DNA from: CAVSKL01 sp963728475 [NCBI: Candidatus Eiseniibacteriota bacterium]
Lineage (GTDB): Bacteria; Eisenbacteria; RBG-16-71-46; JABDJR01
Length of the DNA stretch: 64,000 bases
NCBI GenBank assembly: GCA_963728475.1
Contig: CAVSKL010000004.1
Span: forward strand, 434,001-498,000
Reading direction: 5' to 3'
Part shown: piece by piece, positions 38,875 through 47,345 of the stretch
Layout: every line of letters starts with the position of its first letter
How positions within the stretch are numbered: position 1 is the stretch's first letter
Position numbers and translations under genes: made by a program
Notes under the pieces: generated by a model
Seen by the model: the letters and a program-made list of their open reading frames with translations, nothing else
Databases searched by the model: none
Told to the model about the DNA's origin: nothing

Positions 38875-39774
38875 CTATTTCTTCTCGAACACGAACCGAT
38901 AGTGGTCGAACAGCTCGCGCTCAAAGGCGATCGCGTTGGCGCTGATCCCGGAGGTGAACGCGTGGCGGAAATCCGGGTTGAAGAGATAGCGCGGCAAGAG
39001 CGAGAGCCTGAGCAGGGCCTTTCGCGGAGTGAGTTTTCCGAAGCGCCGCCGCCATTCCGCGATCGTGGGGATGTAATCGAGCCGGCCGCTCTCCTTATAG
39101 ACCAGCTTGAAGTGGGCGGCGGCGTTCCGCTCGACCTGTTCGTGCCCGTAGGGAAGCCACGAGCCGGGGAAGGTCTTCTGGAGGAGGGCCAGGACGTGCG
39201 CGTCGGAGAGGCGTGGCGCCCGGATGTCGATCTCCTCGTAGGGAATCATGTTGCGACCGAAGACCATGGTCTGGAGAAAGAACCGGCCGCCCGGCGGAAT
39301 GAGCTGGGCGGCGTGGTTGAAGACCTTGGCGTAGATCTCGTCCTGCCGGCCGGCCCGCCATTCTCCGATCGAACAGAAGTGCTCGAATGCGCCGAGGCTC
39401 ACGATGCCGTCGAAGGTGCCGAAGGTCTGGGGCGTCACCTCGCGCGCGTCCTGGAGGCGCACGTCGAAGCCGTGGCGTTCGCAGGCTTCGAGCTGCCCTC
39501 GGGAGAGGGTGACGCCCACCCCGGTGACGCCCTTCTCGCGGAAGAAGTTGAGCGTCGCGCCCCAGCCGCAGCCAAGGTCGATGATCCGGTCCCCGGGCTT
39601 CACGTTCAAGTATTGCCAGATGAGCTCGTGCTTCTTCCGCTGCGCCTGCTCGAGGGTGAGCGAGGTGTCGCCGTCATACTTGGCGCCGCTGAAATCCCCC
39701 AGCTCGCCGATACTGAGCCGGAAGATCTTGTCGATGAGGGTGTAGGTGAAGTCGAGATCTTTCTGCGACGCCAT
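38875..39774 (-). CDS. Cyclopropane-fatty-acyl-phospholipid-synthase-like methyltransferase
   Basis: 299 residues. The SAM motif IIDLGCGWGATLNFF (about 64-78), VGVTLSRGQLE and SLGAFEHFCSIG follow the CFA synthase/mycolic acid methyltransferase pattern. FSGAKYDGDTSLTLEQAQ near the start also fits. It is shorter than E. coli Cfa and lacks its N-terminal domain, so the substrate could be an unsaturated acyl chain or another lipid. Confidence 0.85.
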   Translation of the reverse strand: MASQKDLDFTYTLIDKIFRLSIGELGDFSGAKYDGDTSLTLEQAQRKKHELIWQYLNVKPGDRIIDLGCGWGATLNFFREKGVTGVGVTLSRGQLEACERHGFDVRLQDAREVTPQTFGTFDGIVSLGAFEHFCSIGEWRAGRQDEIYAKVFNHAAQLIPPGGRFFLQTMVFGRNMIPYEEIDIRAPRLSDAHVLALLQKTFPGSWLPYGHEQVERNAAAHFKLVYKESGRLDYIPTIAEWRRRFGKLTPRKALLRLSLLPRYLFNPDFRHAFTSGISANAIAFERELFDHYRFVFEKK

Positions 39775-40004
39775 TCCGGTTCCGTCCTCCGGTGATGTTC
39801 GCAGACTATCGGGGCGGCCGCCCTCCGTCCAGGGTGCAGGAGCCGCGGCGGGGGGGGAGTTCGGGATCCACCGGTAACGCCGCGATCGCGGCCAGCGGAC
39901 CGGCGCCGCCGTGCCTTGACATGGTTCCCGCGAGCCACGACACTAGCCGGGTTTTCGGCTCCCGTTCTCGCAGGATTCTCCTCATCTCCGATCGGTCGGT
40001 ATCC

Positions 40005-40784
40005 ATGCGTCTCGCATTCGCCGTCACCCTCATGGTCCTCGCCGGGGCCGGTCCCGCCGCCGCCGGCGGCGGCCTCGATGCCGGCGGCGGGGTGCGCACG
40101 GACGGCCTGATCCTGGTCCGCGATGCCCTCGGGATGCCGCTGGCCGGGGTGAGCGGCGCCGACAGCGTGACCGTGACGAGCGGTCTCCTCTTCGGGGTCT
40201 CGTTCCCTACCCCGGTCCTCCTCGCCGCGCTGGAGCTGAGCGTTACCGCCGACGGGGTCACCCTCACCTGGCGGGCGGGGAGCGACTCCGGCGTGCTCCT
40301 CTACCTCCTCGAACGCGCTCCCGAGGCCTCGGACGGGTCGGTGGGGGGTTACACGGAGATCGCGGCGCCCTTCGAGGGACCGGGTCCGCATACCTGGCTC
40401 GACCGCGACGCCGTCCCCGGGAACCGGTACCGGTACCGGCTCCGGGCCCGGCTCCGGGACGGAAGCGAGGAGGTGCTGGGGCCGTGGCCGGCGTCGGTGC
40501 CGGCGAGCGCGGTCCCCGCGCAGGCGAGGATCCTGGCCGCGAGCCCCAACCCCTTCCGCGACGCCTTCGTGATCTCGTTCGCGTTGCCGCGCGATCTGCC
40601 GGTGCGGTGGCGGCTCCTCGACGTTCGGGGCGCGCTGGTGAGCGAGGGGGATCTGGGGATCGAGTCCGCGGGCATCCATGCCACCGCGGTGCGCCCCCCC
40701 GAGGCCGCCGCGCGCGGGGTCTATTTCCTCCAGGTGGAGGCGGGGGGCCTCCGCACGGTGCAGAAGGTGGTGAAGCTCCCATGA
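40005..40784 (+). CDS. Secreted protein with Por/FlgD-like C-terminal sorting domain
   Basis: 259 residues. Signal peptide (MRLAFAVTLMVLAGAGPAAA), a mid-domain with a fibronectin-III-like strand pattern (ALELSVTADGVTLTWRAGS, then YRYRLRARLRDGS), and a C-terminal domain ASPNPFRDAFVISFALP...GVYFLQVEAGGLRTVQKVV typical of type-IX-like sorting tails. The ATG at 40005 is chosen for its signal peptide; a longer frame from 39792 has none. Overlaps the next gene by 4 bases, so they are likely coexpressed. Confidence 0.75.
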   Translation: MRLAFAVTLMVLAGAGPAAAGGGLDAGGGVRTDGLILVRDALGMPLAGVSGADSVTVTSGLLFGVSFPTPVLLAALELSVTADGVTLTWRAGSDSGVLLYLLERAPEASDGSVGGYTEIAAPFEGPGPHTWLDRDAVPGNRYRYRLRARLRDGSEEVLGPWPASVPASAVPAQARILAASPNPFRDAFVISFALPRDLPVRWRLLDVRGALVSEGDLGIESAGIHATAVRPPEAAARGVYFLQVEAGGLRTVQKVVKLP

Positions 40785-42604
40785 CCGGATTCTCCCGCCC
40801 GCTTCGCACCGGGCTCGCGATGCTCGCCGCCGCCCTTCTGGGGGGAGCCGCCCCGTTGCCGGCGGGAGCCGGCGCGCTCCCCGCCGCCGCCGCCTCGCCC
40901 GAGGCCGGGGCCGAAGCCCCCGTCCCGCCCGCGTCCGCCGCCGCCCAGTCCGCGCCGCCCGTCCTCACCTACCAGGGCCGGTTCCTGGACCCGGACACCC
41001 GGAAGCCGATGCCGGGGCCGGTGGATCTGGCCTTCGCCCTCTTCCCCGCCGCCGACGGCGGCACCGCCCTCTGGACCGAGGAGCACCCCCAGGTCCCGCT
41101 GGTGGACGGGGTGGCCACGGTGCTCCTGGGAAGCATCACCGCCTTCTCCGCCGACGCCTTCAGCGCCGCCCAGAGGTACCTGGAGATCACGGTGAACGGT
41201 TCGGTCCTCAGCCCCCGGCTCGCGGTGACCTCGGTCCCGTACGCGCTGGAGTCCGAGCGGCTGAACGGCCGGAGCGCGGACGCGTTCGAGCCGGCGGGAG
41301 CGGTGGGCGCGCTCCGCGATTCGCTCTCGGGCTCCGACGGCAGCCCTCCCGGCCAGGGACGGAACCTGGTCCACTGGGACAACCTGGCCGGCGTGCCCGC
41401 CGGGTTCGCGGACGCGGTGGACGACACCGGCCACGGGGTCGCCGACCATGGCCGGCTCACCGGGCTCCTGGACGACGACCATCCCCAGTACATGCTGCGG
41501 AGCGAGCTGAAGGCCTCGGACGGATCCCCTCCCAACCAGGGGTCCAACATCGTGAGCTGGAACAACCTCGCCGACGTGCCGCCCGGCTTCGCCGACGGTA
41601 CCGACGACGGGGGCGGAGGTCCGGGCTCGGTGACCGGGGCCGACGTGGTGGACTCGAGCCTCACCGGAATCGATCTCGCCGACAGCACCGTCACCGGGCG
41701 GAACGTGGGCCCGCGCACCCTCACCGGGGGGCACCTGGCCCGGCGCTCGGTGACCGGGGACGAGCTGGCGCTGGAGACGGTGACCTCGGCGAACATCCTC
41801 GACGACAGCGTGCTGGGCGCCGACGTGCTGGACGGCACCCTGTCCCCGGCGGACCTGGCGACCGGGGCGGTGACCGCGGCCAAGCTCGCCGACGGCGCGG
41901 TGACCACCGGCAAGGTCGCCGACGGCGCGGTCACCCCGCAGAAGCTGTCCTTTCCCCCCGGCGACATCACCGCGGTCGACGTGGCCGGGGGGCTCTCCGG
42001 CGGCGGGCAGAGCGGCGACGTGACGCTGTCGGTGGGAGCGGGGACCGGCATCCAGGTCTCGGGCTCGGCGGTGAGCCTGGAGCCGTCCTACGCATCGGGG
42101 AGCGCCTACGACGGCCGGTTCGTGTCGCAGAGCCTTCCCACCTGGCAGCCGCAGGCCGCCTCGATTTCGGTCTCCGGCGCCACCTTCCGGCCGGTGAGCC
42201 CCACCGGCCGCTTCACCGCCCGCGACGATCTGGGCTACGTCTACGTGGACTCGGTGGGGAACGCGGGGGCCGAGCACCGGTTCACCGCCCCCATCCCGCT
42301 GCCCGACGGGGCCCAGATCACCGGCTTCACCGTGAGCTACTGGGACGACAGCGCCGGGTTCCTGGTCGTCTCGCTCATGCGGGCCCGGCAGTCCACGGGG
42401 TCGGTGGGGGCGGTGGCCTCGATCGCCACCGCCGGCGAGTCCCCGGCCTGGGCGCAGTCCAGCGACCCCACCATCGCCGAGACCGCGGTCGACGACGCCG
42501 AATACACCTTCTGGCTCTCCGCCGACTTCCCCTCCGAGCCGCAGGGCGATGCGCTGCGGCTCCTGGCGGTGCGGGTGAGCTACACCGTGGCGCGGCCGCA
42601 CTGA
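40781..42604 (+). CDS. Secreted tail-fibre-like beta-repeat protein (paralogue 1)
   Basis: 607 residues. Signal peptide; a domain with LTYQGRFLDPDT, PQVPLVDGVATVLLGS and LAVTSVPYALESERL (about 60-170); two linker units of the type SDGSPPNQGSN.VSWNNLADVPPGFADG; then decapeptide-like repeats (SLTGIDLADSTVTGRNV, GAVTAAKLADGAVTTGKVAD) that look like a left-handed beta-roll or trimeric fibre shaft (about 285-395). A unique C-terminal domain (about 430-607) has predicted beta structure. No enzyme motif; a surface fibre or adhesin role is inferred. Confidence 0.72.
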   Translation: MTGFSRPLRTGLAMLAAALLGGAAPLPAGAGALPAAAASPEAGAEAPVPPASAAAQSAPPVLTYQGRFLDPDTRKPMPGPVDLAFALFPAADGGTALWTEEHPQVPLVDGVATVLLGSITAFSADAFSAAQRYLEITVNGSVLSPRLAVTSVPYALESERLNGRSADAFEPAGAVGALRDSLSGSDGSPPGQGRNLVHWDNLAGVPAGFADAVDDTGHGVADHGRLTGLLDDDHPQYMLRSELKASDGSPPNQGSNIVSWNNLADVPPGFADGTDDGGGGPGSVTGADVVDSSLTGIDLADSTVTGRNVGPRTLTGGHLARRSVTGDELALETVTSANILDDSVLGADVLDGTLSPADLATGAVTAAKLADGAVTTGKVADGAVTPQKLSFPPGDITAVDVAGGLSGGGQSGDVTLSVGAGTGIQVSGSAVSLEPSYASGSAYDGRFVSQSLPTWQPQAASISVSGATFRPVSPTGRFTARDDLGYVYVDSVGNAGAEHRFTAPIPLPDGAQITGFTVSYWDDSAGFLVVSLMRARQSTGSVGAVASIATAGESPAWAQSSDPTIAETAVDDAEYTFWLSADFPSEPQGDALRLLAVRVSYTVARPH

Positions 42605-42638
42605 TGCGGCCGCGCGCGGTCGGAAACGGACGGTCGCG

Positions 42639-44495
42639 ATGAGAACATCTTGTCGCCGGCCCGGGGGCGCGGCGTGGCCGGCCCCGGCGGCGCTCTTGCT
42701 CTGCGTCTCCTTGGCCGCCTCCCCGGCGGCGGCCCGGCCCCGGGCGCTCGCAACTCCCGCGGGCGCGGCCACCACCGGGGGGATCGCATCGGCGGCCCAG
42801 AGCACGCCCCAGCTCGTCACCTACCAGGGGCGGTTCCTGGATCCGGAGGGCAAGCCCCTGGCCGGCCCGGTGGACCTCACCTTCCGGCTTTACACCGCCG
42901 CCGCCGGCGGGACGCAGCTCTGGTTCGAGACCCACCCCCAGGTGCCGCTGGTGGACGGGGTGGCCACGGTGATGCTGGGGTCGCTGGTCACCTTCCCCTT
43001 CGAGGCCTTCACCGAACCCGCCCGCTACCTGGGAATCACGGTGGGAAACGGCGCCGAGATGACCCCCCGGATGGCGGTGACCTCGGTGCCCTTCGCGTTC
43101 CAGGCGGAGCGCCTGCAGGGGCTGGGGGCGGCCGACTTCGAGCCCAGGGGGGCGGTGTCGTCGCTCGGCGACTCGCTGGCCGCCGGCGACGGCAGCCCGC
43201 CCAACCAGGGGGCGAACCGGGTGGCCTGGAACAACCTCACCGGCGTCCCCGACGGTTTCGCCGACGGTGAGGACCAGGGGGCGACCGACCACGGCCAGCT
43301 CACCGGGCTCCTGGACAACGACCATCCCCAGTACATGCTGCGGAGCGACCTCAAGAACTCGGACGGCGACCCTCCCGACGAGGGTTCGAACCTGGTGAGC
43401 TGGAACAACCTCACCGACGTGCCCTTCGGGTTCGCGGACGGGACGGACAACCGCGGCATCGACCCGGGCACGGTCACCGGCACGGACGTCGCCGATTCCT
43501 CGCTCACCGGAATCGATCTCGCCGACAGCACCGTGACCGGCCGGAACGTGGCCCCGCGCACGCTGGCCGGCACGCACCTGGCCCTCCACTCGGTGGGAGG
43601 GGACGAGCTCGCCTTCGACAGCGTTTCCGGCGCCGAGATCCTCGACGGGAGCGTGTCCGGCGCCGACGTCGAGGACGGGTCCCTCACCGGGTCCGACCTG
43701 GCGCCCGGTGCGGTGGGGAGCGCCGCCCTCGCCGGCGGCGCGGTGACCGGAGCGGCGCTGGCCGCGGGAGCGGTGGACTCGACGTCCATCGCCGACGGCG
43801 GGGTTTCGGGGGCGGACCTGGCTCCGGGCGCGGTGGGGAGCGCCGCCCTCGCCGGCGGCGCGGTGACCGGAGCGGCGCTGGCCCCGGGGGCGGTGGACTC
43901 GGCGTCGATCGCGGCCGGCGGGGTATCGGGGGTGGACTTGGCTCCCGGCGCGGTGGACCGAGGCCGCCTCGCCGACGCCGCCGTGGACAGCAGCGCCCTC
44001 GGGGAGGGGGCGGTCACCGGACTCCGGATCCGCGACGAGTCGATCACCGGCGCGGACATCAAGAACGGCAGCGTGCGCGCGGTGGATCTCATGGAGGGGG
44101 CGGGCGGGGAGTACCTGGGCGAGCCCGACGTCCACCCGGTCGCCGCGGCGGCGGCCACCGTGCTCTACAAGGACATCACCTGTCCGGCCGACGGCTGGGT
44201 GCTGGCGGTGGCCACCGCCCAGGGCTGCGTGCAGACCGCCGCCGGAGGCGGGGAGCACCCGCTGACCTTCTCGGTCTCCGCGGCCGACGGCGCGCCGGAC
44301 CCGGTGGCCAGGGTCGAGTACCGGGTGGTGGGAGCGGCCGGGGCCACCCAGTGCGCGCCGGTGGTCTCGCAGAAGCTCTTCACGGTGCAGAAGGGGCTCC
44401 GGACCTTCTACGTGGTGGCGCAGGGGGATGGGGCCGCCACCATGGAGGTCTCGCAGGTGAACCTCAGCCTGATCTTCCTGGGCACCCATTATTAG
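42639..44495 (+). CDS. Secreted tail-fibre-like beta-repeat protein (paralogue 2)
   Basis: 618 residues, a tandem paralogue of the preceding gene. The N-terminal domain, the SDGDPPDEGSNLVSWNNL linker units and the start of the repeat shaft align closely. The shaft is longer, with units such as GAVGSAALAGGAVTGAALA repeating in blocks of 40 residues. The C-terminal domain (about 490-618) differs, contains three or four Cys (DITCPADG, QGCVQT, TQCAPVV) and ends in NLSLIFLGTHY. Same shaft with different heads suggests two binding specificities. Confidence 0.72.
   Translation: MRTSCRRPGGAAWPAPAALLLCVSLAASPAAARPRALATPAGAATTGGIASAAQSTPQLVTYQGRFLDPEGKPLAGPVDLTFRLYTAAAGGTQLWFETHPQVPLVDGVATVMLGSLVTFPFEAFTEPARYLGITVGNGAEMTPRMAVTSVPFAFQAERLQGLGAADFEPRGAVSSLGDSLAAGDGSPPNQGANRVAWNNLTGVPDGFADGEDQGATDHGQLTGLLDNDHPQYMLRSDLKNSDGDPPDEGSNLVSWNNLTDVPFGFADGTDNRGIDPGTVTGTDVADSSLTGIDLADSTVTGRNVAPRTLAGTHLALHSVGGDELAFDSVSGAEILDGSVSGADVEDGSLTGSDLAPGAVGSAALAGGAVTGAALAAGAVDSTSIADGGVSGADLAPGAVGSAALAGGAVTGAALAPGAVDSASIAAGGVSGVDLAPGAVDRGRLADAAVDSSALGEGAVTGLRIRDESITGADIKNGSVRAVDLMEGAGGEYLGEPDVHPVAAAAATVLYKDITCPADGWVLAVATAQGCVQTAAGGGEHPLTFSVSAADGAPDPVARVEYRVVGAAGATQCAPVVSQKLFTVQKGLRTFYVVAQGDGAATMEVSQVNLSLIFLGTHY
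43690..43950 (+). repeat. 120-bp tandem coding repeat in paralogue 2
   Basis: Two near-identical 120-base blocks (about 43693-43812 and 43813-43932), each coding four ten-residue units of the shaft, plus the start of a third. Low divergence suggests recent duplication. Confidence 0.8.
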
Positions 44496-44587
44496 CCGGG
44501 CGCGGGGACTTCCCCGCCGGTCCCGGCCCGGTCGTCCCGGGGAGGCCTCAGGAGGGGCGCGCCTGGCCCGGAGCGTCCCGGGCGCGC

Positions 44588-44593
44588 TATACT
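44588..44593 (+). promoter_or_regulatory. -10 element upstream of alaS
   Basis: TATACT 72 bases before the alaS start; the -35 (TGGCCC at 44564-44569, spacer 18) is weak. Confidence 0.35.
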
Positions 44594-44665
44594 CACCCGT
44601 TTCATTCGAACCCCCCCGGAGTGAGGCGTGGAACCGCTCCGGAAACGCCGGTGAGAGAGGACGTC

Positions 44666-47320
44666 ATGGCCAAGGCGCTGACCACCCAGGAAATCCGAGA
44701 TCAGTTCACCCGCTTCTTCGTGGAGCGGGGGCACCGGCAGGCGCCCTCCTCGCCTCTGGTGCCGCTGGACGACCCCACCCTGCTCTTCACCTCGGCGGGG
44801 ATGGTCCAGTTCAAGCCGATGTTCGCGGCCAGGGGCGCCCTGGAATTCACCCGCGCCACCACCATCCAGAAGTGCTTCCGGGTCACCGACCTGGAGCGGG
44901 TGGGGCATACCCCGCGGCATCTGACCTTTTTCGAGATGCTGGGGAACTTCTCCTTCGGCGACTACTTCAAGCGCGAGGCCATCCTCTGGGCCTGGGAGTT
45001 CGTGACCGGGGTCCTGGCCATGGACACCTCCAAGCTCTGGGCCACCGTCTACCTGGACGACGACGAGGCGGCGGCGATCTGGGAGAAGGAGGTGGGGCTT
45101 CCCGCCGGCCGGATCGTGCGGTTGGGGAAGGCGGACAATTTCTGGGGCCCCGCCGGATCCAGCGGCGCCTGCGGCCCCTCGAGCGAGATCTACTGGGACC
45201 TGGGGCCGGACTTCGGCTGCGGCCGCCCCGACTGCAAGGCGGGCTGCGAATGCGACCGCTACCAGGAGTTCTGGAACCTGGTCTTCCCGCAGTTCTACCA
45301 GGACGAGGCGGGGAACCTCACCCCGCTCCCGCGGAAGGGCATCGACACCGGCATGGGCCTGGAGCGGCTGGCGCAGATCCTCCAGGGGAAGCGGTCGGTG
45401 TTCGAGACCGACGAGCTGGAGCGGCTCCGCGAGGCGGCGGTGGCCCTGGCCGGGGTGAAGGACGAGGGCGACGCCGCCCGGATCGCCTACAACGTGATCT
45501 CCGAGCACGCCCGCGCGGTGACCATGCTCTTCAACGAGGGGGTCTACCCCTCCAACGAGGGGCGGGGCTACGTGGCCCGGCGGATCCTGCGGCGGGCGGC
45601 GCGACGGGGCCTCGTGCTGGGGCTCCGCGAGCCGTTCCTGCACAAGCTCACCGGCACCGTGATCGACATCATGGGGGGCGCCTATCCGGAGCTGGAGCAG
45701 AGCCGGGACCGCATCGCCAAGGTGTGCGAGGCGGAGGAGACGCGCTTCCTGGAGACCCTCGAGACCGGCATGCGCCGGTTCCAGGAGGTGGTGGAGCGCA
45801 CCCGGGAACGCGGCGACACCGTGATCTCGGGGCGGGACGCGTTCACCCTCTACGACACCTACGGCTTCCCGCAGGACATGACGGTGGAGATGGCGGAGGA
45901 GGTGAAGCTCACCGTGGACGAAGCCGGCTTCGCCCGGGCCATGGAGGAGCAGGTGGAGCGCTCCCGGGCCAGCGCGCGGTTCGACGTGGCTCCGGGGGAG
46001 GAGGCGCCCTGGACCTGGCTGCTGCCTCAGGACGAGCCGCACTCCGCGTACGTGGGCTACGACTTCCTGGAGACCGAGGCGCGGATCGCGGCCTGGCGTC
46101 CGGCGGGCGAGGACCGGATCGAGTTTCTCCTCGACACCACCCCCTTCTACGCGGAAGGCGGGGGCCAGGTGGGGGACCGGGGACGGCTGGCCGGCGACGG
46201 GTTCGCGCTCGAGGTCACCGGGGTGGTGCGCCGGGACGGGCTCCACGTGCATCGCGGGCGGGTGCTCCGGGGCGAGCCGGAGGCCGGCCCCTACCGAGCG
46301 GAGGTGGATCGCGAGGCCCGCCGGAACACCGAGCGGAACCATACCGCCACCCACCTGCTCCATGCCGCGCTCAAGCGCGTGGTGGGAACCCACGTGACCC
46401 AGGCGGGCTCGCTGGTGGCACCGGACCGGCTGCGCTTCGACTTCAACCACTTCTCGCCGCTCACTCCCGGGGAGATCCGGGCGATCGAGGACGACGTGAA
46501 CCGCGCGGTGCTCGCCGATTATCCGGTGCACAAGGAGATCACCGGCATGGACGAAGCGCGCGCGGCCGGGGCCACCGCCATGTTCGGGGAGAAGTACGGG
46601 GAGCGGGTGCGGCAGGTCTTCGTGCGGAACGAGGACGAGCACGACGTGAGCCGCGAACTCTGCGGCGGTTGCCACGTGCGCCGGACCGGCGAGATCGGGT
46701 CCTTCAAGATTCTCTCGGAGGAGTCCGTGGCCGCGGGCATCCGCCGGGTGGAGGCGGCCACCGGCTGGAACACGGTAGGCCGCTTCCGCGAGGAGGACGA
46801 CCTCCTGCGGCGGATCGAGGGTACCGTGCGGGCGGCCTCGGCGCGGGAGCTGGAGAGCCGGGTCCAGGGGGTGGTGGACGAGAACGAGAGGCTCAAGCGT
46901 GAGCTGGCCCGGCTCCGGAACGAACTCCTCGACCGGTCTTCCGGCGACATCCTGGACCGGGTGGAGGCGGTGGACGGGGTGGCGTTTCTGGGGGTGGAGT
47001 TGCCGGTGAACGATCCCCGGGCGCTCCGCGAGGCCGCGGACAAGCTTCGCGACCGCATGAAGAGCGGGGTGGGGCTTCTCGCCGCCCGCGGCGAGGACAA
47101 GGTGCAGCTCCTGGCCTTCGTCACCGACGATCTCGTCGCCGGCCGCGGCCTTCGCGCCGACCACCTGGTGCGCGAGGCGGCCAAGGTGGTGGGGGGCGGA
47201 GGCGGCGGGCGCCCCCAGCTCGCCACCGCCGGCGGCAAGGACCTGGAGCGCATCCCCGACGCCCTCGCCCGCGGGCGGGAAGTGCTGGCGGAGATGCTGG
47301 CGGGGAAGGTCGCGGGTTGA
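44666..47320 (+). CDS. alaS: Alanyl-tRNA synthetase
   Basis: 884 residues. Class II catalytic domain (SAGMVQFKPMF, CFRVTDLERVGHTPRHLTFFE, GIDTGMGLERL), editing domain with HTATHLLH and CGGCH zinc/editing residues, and a C-terminal coiled coil and DHHA1 domain (GGGGGGRPQLATAGG). Charges tRNA-Ala; a tRNA-Ala(CGC) lies elsewhere in the window. ATG at 44666. Confidence 0.98.
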   Translation: MAKALTTQEIRDQFTRFFVERGHRQAPSSPLVPLDDPTLLFTSAGMVQFKPMFAARGALEFTRATTIQKCFRVTDLERVGHTPRHLTFFEMLGNFSFGDYFKREAILWAWEFVTGVLAMDTSKLWATVYLDDDEAAAIWEKEVGLPAGRIVRLGKADNFWGPAGSSGACGPSSEIYWDLGPDFGCGRPDCKAGCECDRYQEFWNLVFPQFYQDEAGNLTPLPRKGIDTGMGLERLAQILQGKRSVFETDELERLREAAVALAGVKDEGDAARIAYNVISEHARAVTMLFNEGVYPSNEGRGYVARRILRRAARRGLVLGLREPFLHKLTGTVIDIMGGAYPELEQSRDRIAKVCEAEETRFLETLETGMRRFQEVVERTRERGDTVISGRDAFTLYDTYGFPQDMTVEMAEEVKLTVDEAGFARAMEEQVERSRASARFDVAPGEEAPWTWLLPQDEPHSAYVGYDFLETEARIAAWRPAGEDRIEFLLDTTPFYAEGGGQVGDRGRLAGDGFALEVTGVVRRDGLHVHRGRVLRGEPEAGPYRAEVDREARRNTERNHTATHLLHAALKRVVGTHVTQAGSLVAPDRLRFDFNHFSPLTPGEIRAIEDDVNRAVLADYPVHKEITGMDEARAAGATAMFGEKYGERVRQVFVRNEDEHDVSRELCGGCHVRRTGEIGSFKILSEESVAAGIRRVEAATGWNTVGRFREEDDLLRRIEGTVRAASARELESRVQGVVDENERLKRELARLRNELLDRSSGDILDRVEAVDGVAFLGVELPVNDPRALREAADKLRDRMKSGVGLLAARGEDKVQLLAFVTDDLVAGRGLRADHLVREAAKVVGGGGGGRPQLATAGGKDLERIPDALARGREVLAEMLAGKVAG

Positions 47321-47345
47321 ACCCCCGCGCGCCCGGCCGCGCCGG

